A stretch of 64,000 bases of DNA from Pantanalinema sp. GBBB05 (GTDB lineage: Bacteria; Cyanobacteriota; Cyanobacteriia; Leptolyngbyales; Leptolyngbyaceae): positions 124,001 through 188,000 of the forward strand of contig VRZD01000004.1 in the NCBI GenBank assembly GCA_016743235.1. The letters run 5' to 3'. Under the pieces are notes generated by a model. That model searched no databases and was not told where the DNA came from. It was given only the letters and a program-made list of their open reading frames with translations. The translations under genes were made by a program, and so were the position numbers. Shown here piece after piece: positions 27,780 through 36,678 of this stretch; the first letter of the stretch is position 1, and each line of letters opens with the position of its first letter.

Positions 27780-30590
27780 ATGGATCTGATTCTCTGCCAT
27801 ACGACTGCCGATTTTGATACGTTAGGTGCCGCTGTCGGACTGACGCGCTTACAGCCTGGTGCCCGGATTGTTTTGGCAGGTGGTGCTCATCCAGCCGTGC
27901 GGAATTTTTTGGCATTACACCGCGATGAATATGCCCTCATCGAACGGCGATCGGTAACTCCTGACAGTATTCGATCGATCTCAGTTGTGGATACACAATC
28001 TCGATCGCGGCTGGGTAAAACGGCGGAGTGGCTCGATTTACCCCAGGTGACGATCCAGTTATATGACCATCATTTAAATACTGACTCTGATATTCCTGCC
28101 GCTTGCACGGTAATTGAGCCAGTTGGAGCCGTTGCCACTCTGGTGGTGGAACAACTTCAGGCGAATAACTTAACGCTGACTCCGGTAGAAGCGACCGCGA
28201 TGGCATTGGGGATTCATGTAGATACTGGATCCCTGACCTTTGATCACACGACAGTCCGGGATGCCAAAGCTCTGGCATGGCTGATGGAACAGGGGGCGAA
28301 CCTGAAAACGATCGCGGACTACATCGACCCCGGACTCTCGCCTCAGTTGCAACAATTATTGACGACCGCGTTAGACCAGTTGCAAACGGTCACTATTCAA
28401 GGGCATACCTTGGGGTGGGTATTGCTGAAACTGGATAGCTACGTGCCGGGATTATCTAGCCTGACCTCTCGACTGATCGATGTGACCGAAGTGGATGCTT
28501 TCCTGCTAGCTGCCCACTACTGCCGAGGTGCTGCTTGTCGAACCGATACAGAGGCAGACGACGATACTTTAACCATCATTGCCCGATCGCGAATTGATGG
28601 CACCAACTTAAATGAATTGCTGAAACCCTGGGGCGGTGGTGGACACCCTCGGGCAGCCTCTGCCAACCTGCATGACGTGCCGCCTCAGGCAACTCTGGAC
28701 ACGTTGGTTGCCCAACTGCAAGCTCAATTGCCCCAGCCGCCTACCGCCAGGGAACTTATGTCCTCTCCGGTGCGCACGATTCGCCCGGAAACGACGATCG
28801 ATGAAGCCCAACGGATTCTGTTGCGCTATGGACATTCGGGACTATCTGTTGTTGATGCGGACGATCGACTAGTGGGCGTAATTTCGCGGCGGGACTTGGA
28901 TATCGCTCTGCATCATGGCTTCAGTCACGCCCCAGTTAAGGGCTACATGACCACCAATCTGAAAACGATTACTCCCGACACCTTATTGCCAGAAATTGAA
29001 TCCCTGATGGTGACGTATGATGTCGGGCGCTTGCCAGTATTGGATCAAGGGGAATTAATTGGTATCGTGACACGGACAGATGTGTTGCGGCAGATTCATC
29101 AGGCGGATCTGGGGCGGCAAGATGGTGAGGCTGAGGGAGAAGAGGAGGATCGCCCCAGGCAGGATACGCCAAATTTGCGATCGCGGCACTCCTGGCATAA
29201 TCCTCAGGTACTGCTGACGACTCTACGCGATGATCTCAAGCCGGAACTCTGGGAGTTTTTGACGATTGCGGCGGTCCAAGCAGAGCAACGAGGTTGGCAG
29301 CTATATCTGGTTGGTGGGGCTGTCCGGGATTTACTCTTAGCTGCCTGGCAGGATCAGGAGTTAACAGAACAGCAGTTAATTCAAGATGTTGATTTGGTGG
29401 TGGATGGGTTTCATCGGTCGGCGGATGTCGGGGCAGGGGTAGAACTCGCGCGATCGTTACAGGAAACCTATCCTCAAGCGCGATTGGATGTCCATGGGAA
29501 GTTTCAAACCGCCGCTTTGCTCTGGCATAACGATCCGGTATTTAAGTCATTGTGGGTAGATATTGCCACGGCTCGCACCGAATTCTATCCCTACCCCGCT
29601 GCCAATCCTGAAGTAGAGGCGAGTTCGATCCGACAGGATCTTTACCGCCGCGATTTTACGATTAATGCTTTAGCCATTCGGCTAACCGCGCCTCGCGCTG
29701 GAGAAATGCTGGACTTCTTTGGGGGTGTTCTGGATTTACAGGCACGACAGGTGCGGGTACTGCATGCTAATAGTTTTATTGAAGACCCCACCCGGATCTA
29801 TCGGGCTGTGCGGTTCGCTGTCCGGTTGGGGTTCCAGATTGATCCACAGACCGAGGGCTATATTCGGCATGCGATCGCCAGTGGCATTTATGAGCAACTC
29901 CACGATCGGACGGATGGCAACAAATTCCGGGCACCAGCGTTGCAAACTCGCCTGCGGGCGGAATTAAAATACATTCTGCAATCATCGTATTGGCTGCCTG
30001 CTCTGAGATTGTTAGCAGATTTGGGCGCCTTTCAGTGCATTCATCCCACGTTGCAGCCCGATCGCTTCTTATGGCGACAACTACGGTTAGCTGAACGCTG
30101 GTTGCGTTGGACTGCCAGACAACCTCAATCTGGAATCAAGGAAGGCTGGTTACTCTTGCTGGAAGTGCTCTTGGCTTACCTGCCTCAAGCCTATCGGGCA
30201 ATAGTTGCCGAGCATCTACAACTGCCTCACGACAGTATCGAGCGGTTGCACCATCTGGCGGCGGCTCAAGCCACGATCGCCAATGCACTGCCTCAGTGTC
30301 AGCGTCCCAGTCAAATTGGGCAATTACTCCAGCCCTATGAGCCGGAATTACTAGTATTGGTAGCAATTCGGAGTTCGCGATCGGTACGGAAGCAAATCTG
30401 GCGTTATTTAACCTGTTGGTCACAGATTAAAGCCCCGTTGGATGGTCGAGATTTGCAAGCGATGGGCTATAGACCAGGTCCTCAGTTCAAGCAGATTTTG
30501 CAAGCATTAATGGCAGCAACCCTGGATGGCGACATTGCCAACCGTGAACAGGCTGAGATTTTTTTAAAGGAGCGGTTTCCGGGGAACTAA
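27780..30590 (+). CDS. DHH-CBS-tRNA nucleotidyltransferase fusion (A-adding type)
   Basis: 936 residues with three parts. Residues 1-310 are a DHH/DHHA1 phosphoesterase module (DFDTLGAAVGL, YDHHLNTD, GGGGHPRAASA). Residues about 320-440 hold two CBS domains. Residues about 500 to the end form a class II poly(A) polymerase/CCA-adding head and neck: YLVGGAVRDLLL, DVDLVVDG, RRDFTINALAIRL and EDPTRIYRAVRF. Long proteins of this architecture in Aquifex and cyanobacteria act as A-adding enzymes working with a separate CC-adding enzyme; that specificity is inferred here. A short acidic spacer (EGEEEDRPRQ) separates the CBS and polymerase parts. Confidence 0.93.
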   Translation: MDLILCHTTADFDTLGAAVGLTRLQPGARIVLAGGAHPAVRNFLALHRDEYALIERRSVTPDSIRSISVVDTQSRSRLGKTAEWLDLPQVTIQLYDHHLNTDSDIPAACTVIEPVGAVATLVVEQLQANNLTLTPVEATAMALGIHVDTGSLTFDHTTVRDAKALAWLMEQGANLKTIADYIDPGLSPQLQQLLTTALDQLQTVTIQGHTLGWVLLKLDSYVPGLSSLTSRLIDVTEVDAFLLAAHYCRGAACRTDTEADDDTLTIIARSRIDGTNLNELLKPWGGGGHPRAASANLHDVPPQATLDTLVAQLQAQLPQPPTARELMSSPVRTIRPETTIDEAQRILLRYGHSGLSVVDADDRLVGVISRRDLDIALHHGFSHAPVKGYMTTNLKTITPDTLLPEIESLMVTYDVGRLPVLDQGELIGIVTRTDVLRQIHQADLGRQDGEAEGEEEDRPRQDTPNLRSRHSWHNPQVLLTTLRDDLKPELWEFLTIAAVQAEQRGWQLYLVGGAVRDLLLAAWQDQELTEQQLIQDVDLVVDGFHRSADVGAGVELARSLQETYPQARLDVHGKFQTAALLWHNDPVFKSLWVDIATARTEFYPYPAANPEVEASSIRQDLYRRDFTINALAIRLTAPRAGEMLDFFGGVLDLQARQVRVLHANSFIEDPTRIYRAVRFAVRLGFQIDPQTEGYIRHAIASGIYEQLHDRTDGNKFRAPALQTRLRAELKYILQSSYWLPALRLLADLGAFQCIHPTLQPDRFLWRQLRLAERWLRWTARQPQSGIKEGWLLLLEVLLAYLPQAYRAIVAEHLQLPHDSIERLHHLAAAQATIANALPQCQRPSQIGQLLQPYEPELLVLVAIRSSRSVRKQIWRYLTCWSQIKAPLDGRDLQAMGYRPGPQFKQILQALMAATLDGDIANREQAEIFLKERFPGN

Positions 30591-30592
30591 TC

Positions 30593-30624
30593 TCTCCGTA
30601 GTTCTGTCGAAGCCGCTACGGAGA
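30593..30624 (+). terminator. Hairpin after the tRNA nucleotidyltransferase gene
   Basis: Perfect 9-bp stem TCTCCGTAG (30593-30601) and CTACGGAGA (30616-30624), beginning three bases after the stop codon. No T tract follows, so it may be an RNA-stabilising 3' hairpin or a weak terminator. Confidence 0.5.
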
Positions 30625-30724
30625 ATACAGGGGAATCTGGGTGATTGCCACCGCCGATTATTCTCTCTTCATAGGGTAAGCGCAGCTACTTAACTGTTCA
30701 GTGTCACCACGATAAATCAGGTGC

Positions 30725-30738
30725 AGGAGAAGAAAATG
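30725..30738 (+). promoter_or_regulatory. Ribosome binding site fixing the PEP-CTERM gene start
   Basis: AGGAG at 30725-30729 is six bases before the ATG at 30736. An in-frame GTG at 30721 lies upstream of this site and cannot use it, so the ATG is the likely start. Confidence 0.8.
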
Positions 30739-31623
30739 GTTCCAAGCGATGTTGTTCGTTCCCTGGGTTGGTCAGTTCGTCCTACTCTAGCCACGATCGC
30801 TCTGATGGCTGGCTTAGGTATGACTACCGACGCCCAAGCTGCCAGGCTGCAACTAGGAGATGTCAGCTTTGAAGAAGTTTCGGGTAATTTTCAAATTACT
30901 GGAGGCAGTCGTAGCCCTGACTTCTACACCCTCTATCAGGATGTTACCGGACCAGATGTCAACCTGCTGATGCGGATTGAGGGGTTCGAAGCGCTATATG
31001 AAGATGGTTACGTGGGGATTCGGGTGCAATCGATCGTCCGGAACTTGACGGGTACTCCCTGGATCTTTTTTGATCATGAACTGCGCGAAGAGCAAACCAT
31101 TCCTAGTCCAGAAGCCGATGGTTTGTCTTTTGCTCAGGGCTACACCAGTATCCGTCCGTTTACCTCAGATCTTCTACCGCTGGCGAATGAAGTGATTGAT
31201 GTCCGTGATTTCGTCAATTTTTCGGGTGGCGTCGTTCAGCCTGGTCAAACGGTAACGTTTCTCTACGCTATTACGGATAATAGCCCTGACGACCGCTTTT
31301 TCCTACTTCAGCGACCTAACTTTCAACCCGGTGGCGTGGGATTTGTCAACCCGACGCCTCCTGCACCCGAACCGCCAGTGATTCCTCCTCCCGTGGTAGA
31401 ACCAGTTCCCGTAGTAGAGCCACCTGTGGTTAGCTCACCCCCGATCGAAGCCTCTCCTCCCGTCGAAACGCCCCCTGTCGTTGTAGAGAATCCTCCAGTT
31501 GAACCTCTCCCCGAGCCTACCAATGTCGCTGCTGTGCCTGAACCGACGACGATCATGGGGGCTATGCTGGCTGCCCTCAGTGGCATCTGGTTCAAACAAC
31601 GGCAACGCCAAGACTCTGAGTGA
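30736..31623 (+). CDS. PEP-CTERM sorting-domain protein
   Basis: 295 residues from the ATG. Residues 1-36 are a signal peptide with a TDAQA cleavage site. The middle is a beta-rich domain with no name that I recognise. About 70 residues of Pro/Val/Glu repeats (PPVVEPVPVVEPP type) follow, and the chain ends with VPEPTT, a hydrophobic helix and a basic tail KQRQRQ. That ending is the PEP-CTERM signal, recognised by exosortase and used for export to the surface or extracellular matrix. No exosortase gene is in the window. Confidence 0.85.
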   Translation: MVPSDVVRSLGWSVRPTLATIALMAGLGMTTDAQAARLQLGDVSFEEVSGNFQITGGSRSPDFYTLYQDVTGPDVNLLMRIEGFEALYEDGYVGIRVQSIVRNLTGTPWIFFDHELREEQTIPSPEADGLSFAQGYTSIRPFTSDLLPLANEVIDVRDFVNFSGGVVQPGQTVTFLYAITDNSPDDRFFLLQRPNFQPGGVGFVNPTPPAPEPPVIPPPVVEPVPVVEPPVVSSPPIEASPPVETPPVVVENPPVEPLPEPTNVAAVPEPTTIMGAMLAALSGIWFKQRQRQDSE

Positions 31624-31699
31624 TTAGCTGCCCCATCCTCTAGTCCCAAAGGACAGGGAGGCGCTAGCATGGGGAGGCGAATTTTCCTGGTGGATCTTC

Positions 31700-33352
31700 A
31701 TGCCTTTAACCGCTGGTACCCCATTACAGAATGGTAAGTATGTCATTGAGCAAATCCTAGGGCAAAGCGGTTTGAGCATGACGTTGCGGGTAACCCAGAC
31801 TCGACTGAACCAACCTGCCATCATCAAGACCTTACAACCAGATCTCAAACTGCCGATCGCCATAACTCATCTAAAACAGCGATTTGTGGAGGAAGCCCAA
31901 CGGTTTGCCCAATGCCAGCATCCTGGCTTAGTCAGGATCCAGGACTGCTTTGAAGAGGTTAACCTGCCATTTGTGGTTATGGACTATACACCCGGTCATA
32001 CCTTAGCGGAAATTGTGCAAGTCCGAGGGGCGTTACCAGAAGAATTAGCGATTCGGGTGATGCGGCAAGTGGGGGCAGCTTTAACAGCGCTGCATCGGCA
32101 GGGTTTAGTCCATCGTCATGTGACTCCGCATAACATCATTCATCCCCCAGGTTCGGATGTTGTGGTTTTGGTCAATTTGGGTTTAGCTCATCCCTCGGTT
32201 TTAGGGGTACCTGACGGCATTGTGCTGCCTCCGGCGGGAGCATACGCCGCGATCGAGCAATATCATGCTCACTCTGCTATGACAGCCGCCACTGACATTT
32301 ACTCTCTGGCCGCGACTCTGTACTTTCTGGTGACTGGACAAGCTCCGATCGGGGCAACTGACCGCAAACAGACTGCGTTAGTATCACCTCGCCAGGTGCA
32401 GCCAGCCATTAGTGCCGCTCTGGAGGCTGCTATTCTCAATGGCATGGCAATGGTAGCTTCCGATCGCCCCCAGACGATCGCGGCTTGGCTCGCGTCATTA
32501 ACTGGGCATGAAGTCTTGTTACCGTTGATCCATGCCACTCATAACGGTCAGGGTGCTCCAACCTCGACAGGGGTTCCCGCTCACCCGGAATCCTCGTCCC
32601 CGTCTATGAATTCTCATCTGGGTCATCATCGCGATGCCATGAATGGCTCTCACCCTAACTCAGTGCATTCTTCTCCTACCCCGTTGTCCTCTACTGTTGT
32701 GAACCCATCTGTGAATCAACCGACTGCAATCACGGACCATCCTGCCCGTGGCAATCCTACCCGCTCGTCCCCTTCTGGTCGTTCCTCAAGCCGTCGTTTC
32801 CTCAGCAAAGTGATTGCGATTTCAGCAATTACTGCCTCTGCGGGGTTAGGTCTGGGTTTAGTGTTACGCCTAGCAGGTGCGAAAACGCCGGGTTCTACTT
32901 TCTTCCATACTGAACAAGCGTTTCCGTCGATAGGTGAGTGGCCTCTTTCCGCTACTCCGGTGACTGAACCCATTCCTACCTCTCTGCCTGAAGTCCCTGT
33001 GCGGGAAAACTGGGCACCGGAACCAGCAGTGGTTGAGCCTGCCACGATCCCCCAAGAATCTTATCAGCGATCGTCTCCGTCTACGGAGCCTGCTCCCCAA
33101 GTAAGCCCAGAAAGTAGCCCTCAGGTCGGCAACTCGTCTAGTCCAGATAGCCCAAGTGAATCGTCGGCACCACCCGTAACTTCTACGCCTCCTAGCAATG
33201 CTGCTCCTGTAACTGAAGCGCCTGCTGCCGCACCAGTTGCACCTGTTGACGCCCCTGCACCTGCACCCGCTGCGGAGCCGGTACCGGCTACTCCAGCAAC
33301 TTCTGACCCTGGCACTGGAGATGCTCCAGCCTCAAGTCAACCTGGACAATAA
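31700..33352 (+). CDS. Serine/threonine kinase-like protein, probable pseudokinase
   Basis: 550 residues. Residues 10-275 have a protein-kinase fold: a degenerate glycine loop (LGQSGLSMTL), the ATP-site Lys43 in AIIK, and VVMDYTPGHTL in the hinge. The catalytic loop reads HRHVTPHN (residues 138-145), so the HRD aspartate is His140, and the DFG region reads NLG with Asn159. Both catalytic aspartates are lost, and the protein is probably a binding pseudokinase. Residues about 370-390 form one membrane helix, followed by a 160-residue Pro/Ser/Ala-rich tail likely in the periplasm. It starts 76 bp after the PEP-CTERM gene. Confidence 0.85.
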   Translation: MPLTAGTPLQNGKYVIEQILGQSGLSMTLRVTQTRLNQPAIIKTLQPDLKLPIAITHLKQRFVEEAQRFAQCQHPGLVRIQDCFEEVNLPFVVMDYTPGHTLAEIVQVRGALPEELAIRVMRQVGAALTALHRQGLVHRHVTPHNIIHPPGSDVVVLVNLGLAHPSVLGVPDGIVLPPAGAYAAIEQYHAHSAMTAATDIYSLAATLYFLVTGQAPIGATDRKQTALVSPRQVQPAISAALEAAILNGMAMVASDRPQTIAAWLASLTGHEVLLPLIHATHNGQGAPTSTGVPAHPESSSPSMNSHLGHHRDAMNGSHPNSVHSSPTPLSSTVVNPSVNQPTAITDHPARGNPTRSSPSGRSSSRRFLSKVIAISAITASAGLGLGLVLRLAGAKTPGSTFFHTEQAFPSIGEWPLSATPVTEPIPTSLPEVPVRENWAPEPAVVEPATIPQESYQRSSPSTEPAPQVSPESSPQVGNSSSPDSPSESSAPPVTSTPPSNAAPVTEAPAAAPVAPVDAPAPAPAAEPVPATPATSDPGTGDAPASSQPGQ

Positions 33353-33431
33353 CCTAGCGAACGGTCAAACAAGTCATTATAGGAGCGCCACATCCCTCTT
33401 CTGTTCCATGCTTTCCCGACCAGGTCTTCGC

Positions 33432-33447
33432 TATAATGCGGGGGGAG
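33432..33447 (+). promoter_or_regulatory. Candidate -10 box and ribosome site before a small conserved gene
   Basis: TATAAT at 33432-33437 matches the -10 consensus, with no convincing -35 box. GGGGGAG at 33441-33447 is a good ribosome site eight bases before the ATG at 33456. The two are so close that a transcript from this -10 would start at or after the ribosome site, so both cannot serve the same start. Confidence 0.35.
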
Positions 33448-33455
33448 CAAATGGA

Positions 33456-33794
33456 ATGGTGCTTATGAGTAACCCGATCGTACATGCTTTTTTCGTGGGT
33501 CGAGCACTGGCGGAACTGCTCTACGAACAAGCAGAGCATTCTTTGACAGATGCCTTGAGTGAATTGGGAAAGTTTGATGCTGAGCAGCGCGAACGGTTGC
33601 GCCAATTTACAGCCCAAGTGCTGGAACGGGCAAATCGAGAAGAAGAGGTAACTATGCGAGCGCGAACGACCACCGCGATCGTGCCGCTAGATTCTCAACC
33701 TGCCGACTTGCAAGCCATGATTGACGATTTGCGGGCAGAGACTGCTCGGTTACGTGCCGAGTTAAAGCGCTATCGGAATCAGCAGGTTGGCTAA
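33456..33794 (+). CDS. Small conserved cyanobacterial protein (DUF6825-like)
   Basis: 112 residues from the ATG at 33456, chosen by its ribosome site; an ATG at 33465 giving MSNPIVHAFF is the alternative. Longer in-frame extension to 33237 overlaps the pseudokinase gene and is not credible. The N-terminal part (AFFVGRALAELLYEQAEHSL and a helix to residue 60) matches a family seen in cyanobacteria and plants. The C-terminus (DLQAMIDDLRAETARLRAELKRY) is a short coiled coil. Function unknown. It lies between the pseudokinase and UbiB-like genes. Confidence 0.8.
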   Translation: MVLMSNPIVHAFFVGRALAELLYEQAEHSLTDALSELGKFDAEQRERLRQFTAQVLERANREEEVTMRARTTTAIVPLDSQPADLQAMIDDLRAETARLRAELKRYRNQQVG

Positions 33795-33870
33795 TCTCTA
33801 AGCTGCTAGCGTCGGCTAGTTAACCTTTGATAGCATTCAGTTACGTTAAGCAAACAAGCCCAACATTCGA

Positions 33871-35745
33871 GTGTCTGCTGTTCATGATGACTCTGTTACC
33901 TCCCAGCCATCTGCGGAGCCTGACTTTAATCTGCGTTCTGGGCATTTCGGCGCAATGACTGGTGATGCAATGACTGGGACCGACATACAAGACCATCCAG
34001 AGCGGGAACCCTGGGAAGTACCCGATGCAGCTAGCCTAGCTGAGCCGAGATCGCGGGGTAAGTCGTATGGTGATAACTCCTATCGTTGGAGCCGTGACAG
34101 CTATTCCCGTCCCCGTCGCTATGTGGACATTTGGGGCTTTGTGATTGCCCTGATGCTGGCGTATTGGCTGTATAACAAGCCTTGGAGTTATCGGGGTGGG
34201 ATCACCGAGACGGCGAAACAAAAACGTCGTAAGAGCTTAGCGATCTGGATTCGGGAAACCTTGCTGGAATTAGGACCGACGTTCATTAAAGTCGGACAGT
34301 TGTTCTCGACGCGTGCCGATTTGTTTCCCACCGAGTATGTTGACGAACTGTCCAAACTGCAAGATAAAGTACCTGCGTTTAGCTATGAGCAGGTCAAAGC
34401 GATCGTAGAGCAAGACCTGGGTAAACCGATTCAGGTGTTGTATTCCAGCTTTGATCCAATTCCGATCGCGGCAGCTAGTTTAGGGCAGGTGCACCGCGCT
34501 CAACTGCACTCTGGGGAAGAAGTGGTTGTCAAGGTGCAGCGACCTGGTTTACAGAAACTATTCAAAATTGACCTGGCAATTCTCAAAGGCATTGCTCGCT
34601 ACTTCCAAAACCATCCTGATTGGGGTCGAGGGCGGGATTGGATGGGCATTTACGAAGAGTGTTGCCGGATTTTGCACCAGGAAATTGATTATTTACGAGA
34701 AGGGCGCAATGCGGATACCTTCCGGCGTAATTTTCGGGGGGAAGATTGGGTCCAAGTTCCCCGAGTCTATTGGCGCTACACTTCCCCTCGCGTATTAACG
34801 CTGGAGTATTTGCCGGGCATTAAAATCAGCCATTATGAAGCCCTGGAAGCGGCAGGGCTCGATCGCCGACGGCTGGCACAATTGGGGGCGAGAGCCTATC
34901 TGCATCAGTTACTCAATGATGGCTTTTTCCATGCTGATCCCCATCCTGGGAATATTGCCGTTAGTCCTGAAGGGGACGGGTCACTAATTTTTTATGACTT
35001 TGGCATGATGGGGCAGGTGCAGGCGATTACCCGCGAGAAGTTGTTAGGCACCTTCTTTGGCATTGCTCAGAAAGATGCTGATAAAGTGATTACTTCCCTG
35101 ATTGAATTGGGCGCATTGGAACCAACCGATGATATGGGCCCTGTGCGGCGATCGGTGCAGTTCATGCTCGATAACTTCATGGACAAGCCGTTTGAAGCCC
35201 AGTCGGTCAGTGCCATTAGTGATGATCTGTATGAAATTGCTTATGGGCAACCCTTCCGATTCCCGGCAACCTTTACCTTTGTGATGCGGGCATTTTCGAC
35301 CTTAGAAGGTGTAGGCAAGGGGTTAGATCCAGAGTTTAATTTTATGGAGGTAGCAAAACCATTTGCAATGCAGATTATGAGTAATGGCAATCCATCCTCG
35401 GAAGTCGGTAGTGTTTTAGGCGAGATCAGTCGGCAAGTTGGTGAAGTTAGTAGTACTGCCTTTGGCTTACCCCGTCGGATTGAAGACACCCTAGAAAAAC
35501 TGGAGCGCGGCGATATTCGGGTGAGAGTGCGCTCCACGGAAACCGATCGGGCTTTGCGACGGTTAAGTGGGGTGAATCAGGGCATGACCTACACATTATT
35601 AGTTTGCACATTTACATTGTCGGCTACGATTCTATTAGTGAATGGTTACGGCTGGTTATCCCTAGTTGCCGCCCTGGTGGCAGCTGCTTTAGGAATTAGC
35701 CTCATTCGCTTATGGATTCGGCTCGATCGAGCCGAGCGAATGTAA
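33871..35745 (+). CDS. ABC1/UbiB-family atypical kinase
   Basis: 624 residues, GTG start. Residues 1-85 are disordered and charged, the start being uncertain within this part. The ABC1 kinase core has the KxGQ motif FIKVGQLFSTR, the Ala-rich nucleotide loop AAASLGQVHRA, Lys in VVVKVQRPG, EIDYLREGRNA, the catalytic HADPHPGN and YDFG. Two membrane helices close the protein (about residues 575-615), plus one near residue 90. Family members affect quinone and prenyl-lipid metabolism in membranes and plastoglobules; the exact substrate is not known. A PP2C gene follows after 36 bp. Confidence 0.92.
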   Translation: MSAVHDDSVTSQPSAEPDFNLRSGHFGAMTGDAMTGTDIQDHPEREPWEVPDAASLAEPRSRGKSYGDNSYRWSRDSYSRPRRYVDIWGFVIALMLAYWLYNKPWSYRGGITETAKQKRRKSLAIWIRETLLELGPTFIKVGQLFSTRADLFPTEYVDELSKLQDKVPAFSYEQVKAIVEQDLGKPIQVLYSSFDPIPIAAASLGQVHRAQLHSGEEVVVKVQRPGLQKLFKIDLAILKGIARYFQNHPDWGRGRDWMGIYEECCRILHQEIDYLREGRNADTFRRNFRGEDWVQVPRVYWRYTSPRVLTLEYLPGIKISHYEALEAAGLDRRRLAQLGARAYLHQLLNDGFFHADPHPGNIAVSPEGDGSLIFYDFGMMGQVQAITREKLLGTFFGIAQKDADKVITSLIELGALEPTDDMGPVRRSVQFMLDNFMDKPFEAQSVSAISDDLYEIAYGQPFRFPATFTFVMRAFSTLEGVGKGLDPEFNFMEVAKPFAMQIMSNGNPSSEVGSVLGEISRQVGEVSSTAFGLPRRIEDTLEKLERGDIRVRVRSTETDRALRRLSGVNQGMTYTLLVCTFTLSATILLVNGYGWLSLVAALVAAALGISLIRLWIRLDRAERM

Positions 35746-35781
35746 TGTGATCATCGGTGTTGACGCACACGCTGCTTATTT

Positions 35782-36528
35782 ATGAAACGTCTGTTTACGG
35801 GGCTTACCGATGTTGGACTCCTCCGCAGTGTCAATCAGGATGCTTATCATATCGATCCTGATGGTCGCTTTTTCATTGTTGCGGATGGCATGGGTGGGCA
35901 CGCCGGGGGACAGGAAGCCAGTCGGATCGCGACCCAAACGATTCAAACCTATCTGGATGAGCATTGGGCAGCGGATACACCCTCGCAACAATTATTAGAA
36001 GCAGCATTATTAGAAGCAAACCAAGAAATCCTGCGGGATCAACGGCAACACTTGGAACGCTCGGATATGGGCACGACGATCGTCGTGGTGATTTTCCGAG
36101 AGGAGCAGCAGCCGTGGTGTGCTCATGTGGGAGATTCTCGCTTGTATCGTCTCCGAGGTGCCAAACTGGAGCAAATCACGGAAGACCATACCTGGGTTGC
36201 CTGGGCTATGAAGATGGGCGAAATTAGCCCCGATCAGGCAAGAAGCCACCCCCTCCGGCATGTCTTAGCTCAGTGTTTGGGTCGGCAGGATTTACGCCAA
36301 ATCGAGGTCCAACCGTTACAAGTACAGCCTGGCGATCGCCTGTTGCTGTGTAGTGATGGGTTAACGGAAGAACTGTCGGATCAGATTATTGCATCGCACC
36401 TGAAGTCGATTCGTGCCTGTGAGATGGCAGCGACGGCACTGATTAATGCGGCGAAAGATCGGGGTGGGCGCGATAACATTACGGTTGTCATTGTGGCGAT
36501 CGATGGTCTCAAGTCTACTGATAGCTAG
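35782..36528 (+). CDS. PP2C-type serine/threonine protein phosphatase
   Basis: 248 residues, a single-domain bacterial PP2C (PstP/PphA-like). All metal and phosphate motifs are present: TDVGLLRSVNQDA near the start, VADGMGGHAGG, MGTTIVVV, AHVGDSRLYR, DHTWV, LLCSDGLTEEL and GGRDNITVV. Soluble and cytosolic. It follows the ABC1 kinase gene by 36 bp and a kinase-like gene is two genes upstream, so this is a phospho-signalling neighbourhood; physical partnership is not shown. Confidence 0.95.
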   Translation: MKRLFTGLTDVGLLRSVNQDAYHIDPDGRFFIVADGMGGHAGGQEASRIATQTIQTYLDEHWAADTPSQQLLEAALLEANQEILRDQRQHLERSDMGTTIVVVIFREEQQPWCAHVGDSRLYRLRGAKLEQITEDHTWVAWAMKMGEISPDQARSHPLRHVLAQCLGRQDLRQIEVQPLQVQPGDRLLLCSDGLTEELSDQIIASHLKSIRACEMAATALINAAKDRGGRDNITVVIVAIDGLKSTDS

Positions 36529-36678
36529 GTTATCTGCACCCTGAGGGCAACTCGAATGTGGTTGAGCTTATTTACTCTCTAAATCAAATAATCGTTAGAA
36601 TCTTTACATTCGTGGGGGACACCAGTACCTAATGTGATGGTTGAGTGCATTTTATCCATCGCAAGTTAGTGAATCACA

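Noticed and set aside
31323..31670. Minus-strand ORF opposite the PEP-CTERM gene
   Set aside because: Gly/Thr repeats are the complement of the Pro/Val linker; artefact.
32716..33045. Minus-strand ORFs inside the pseudokinase gene
   Set aside because: Antisense of a Pro/Ser-rich segment; no ribosome site and no domain.
33237..33455. 5' extension of the small conserved gene into the pseudokinase gene
   Set aside because: A Leu/Gln-rich out-of-frame reading of the upstream gene; a good ribosome site supports the ATG at 33456.
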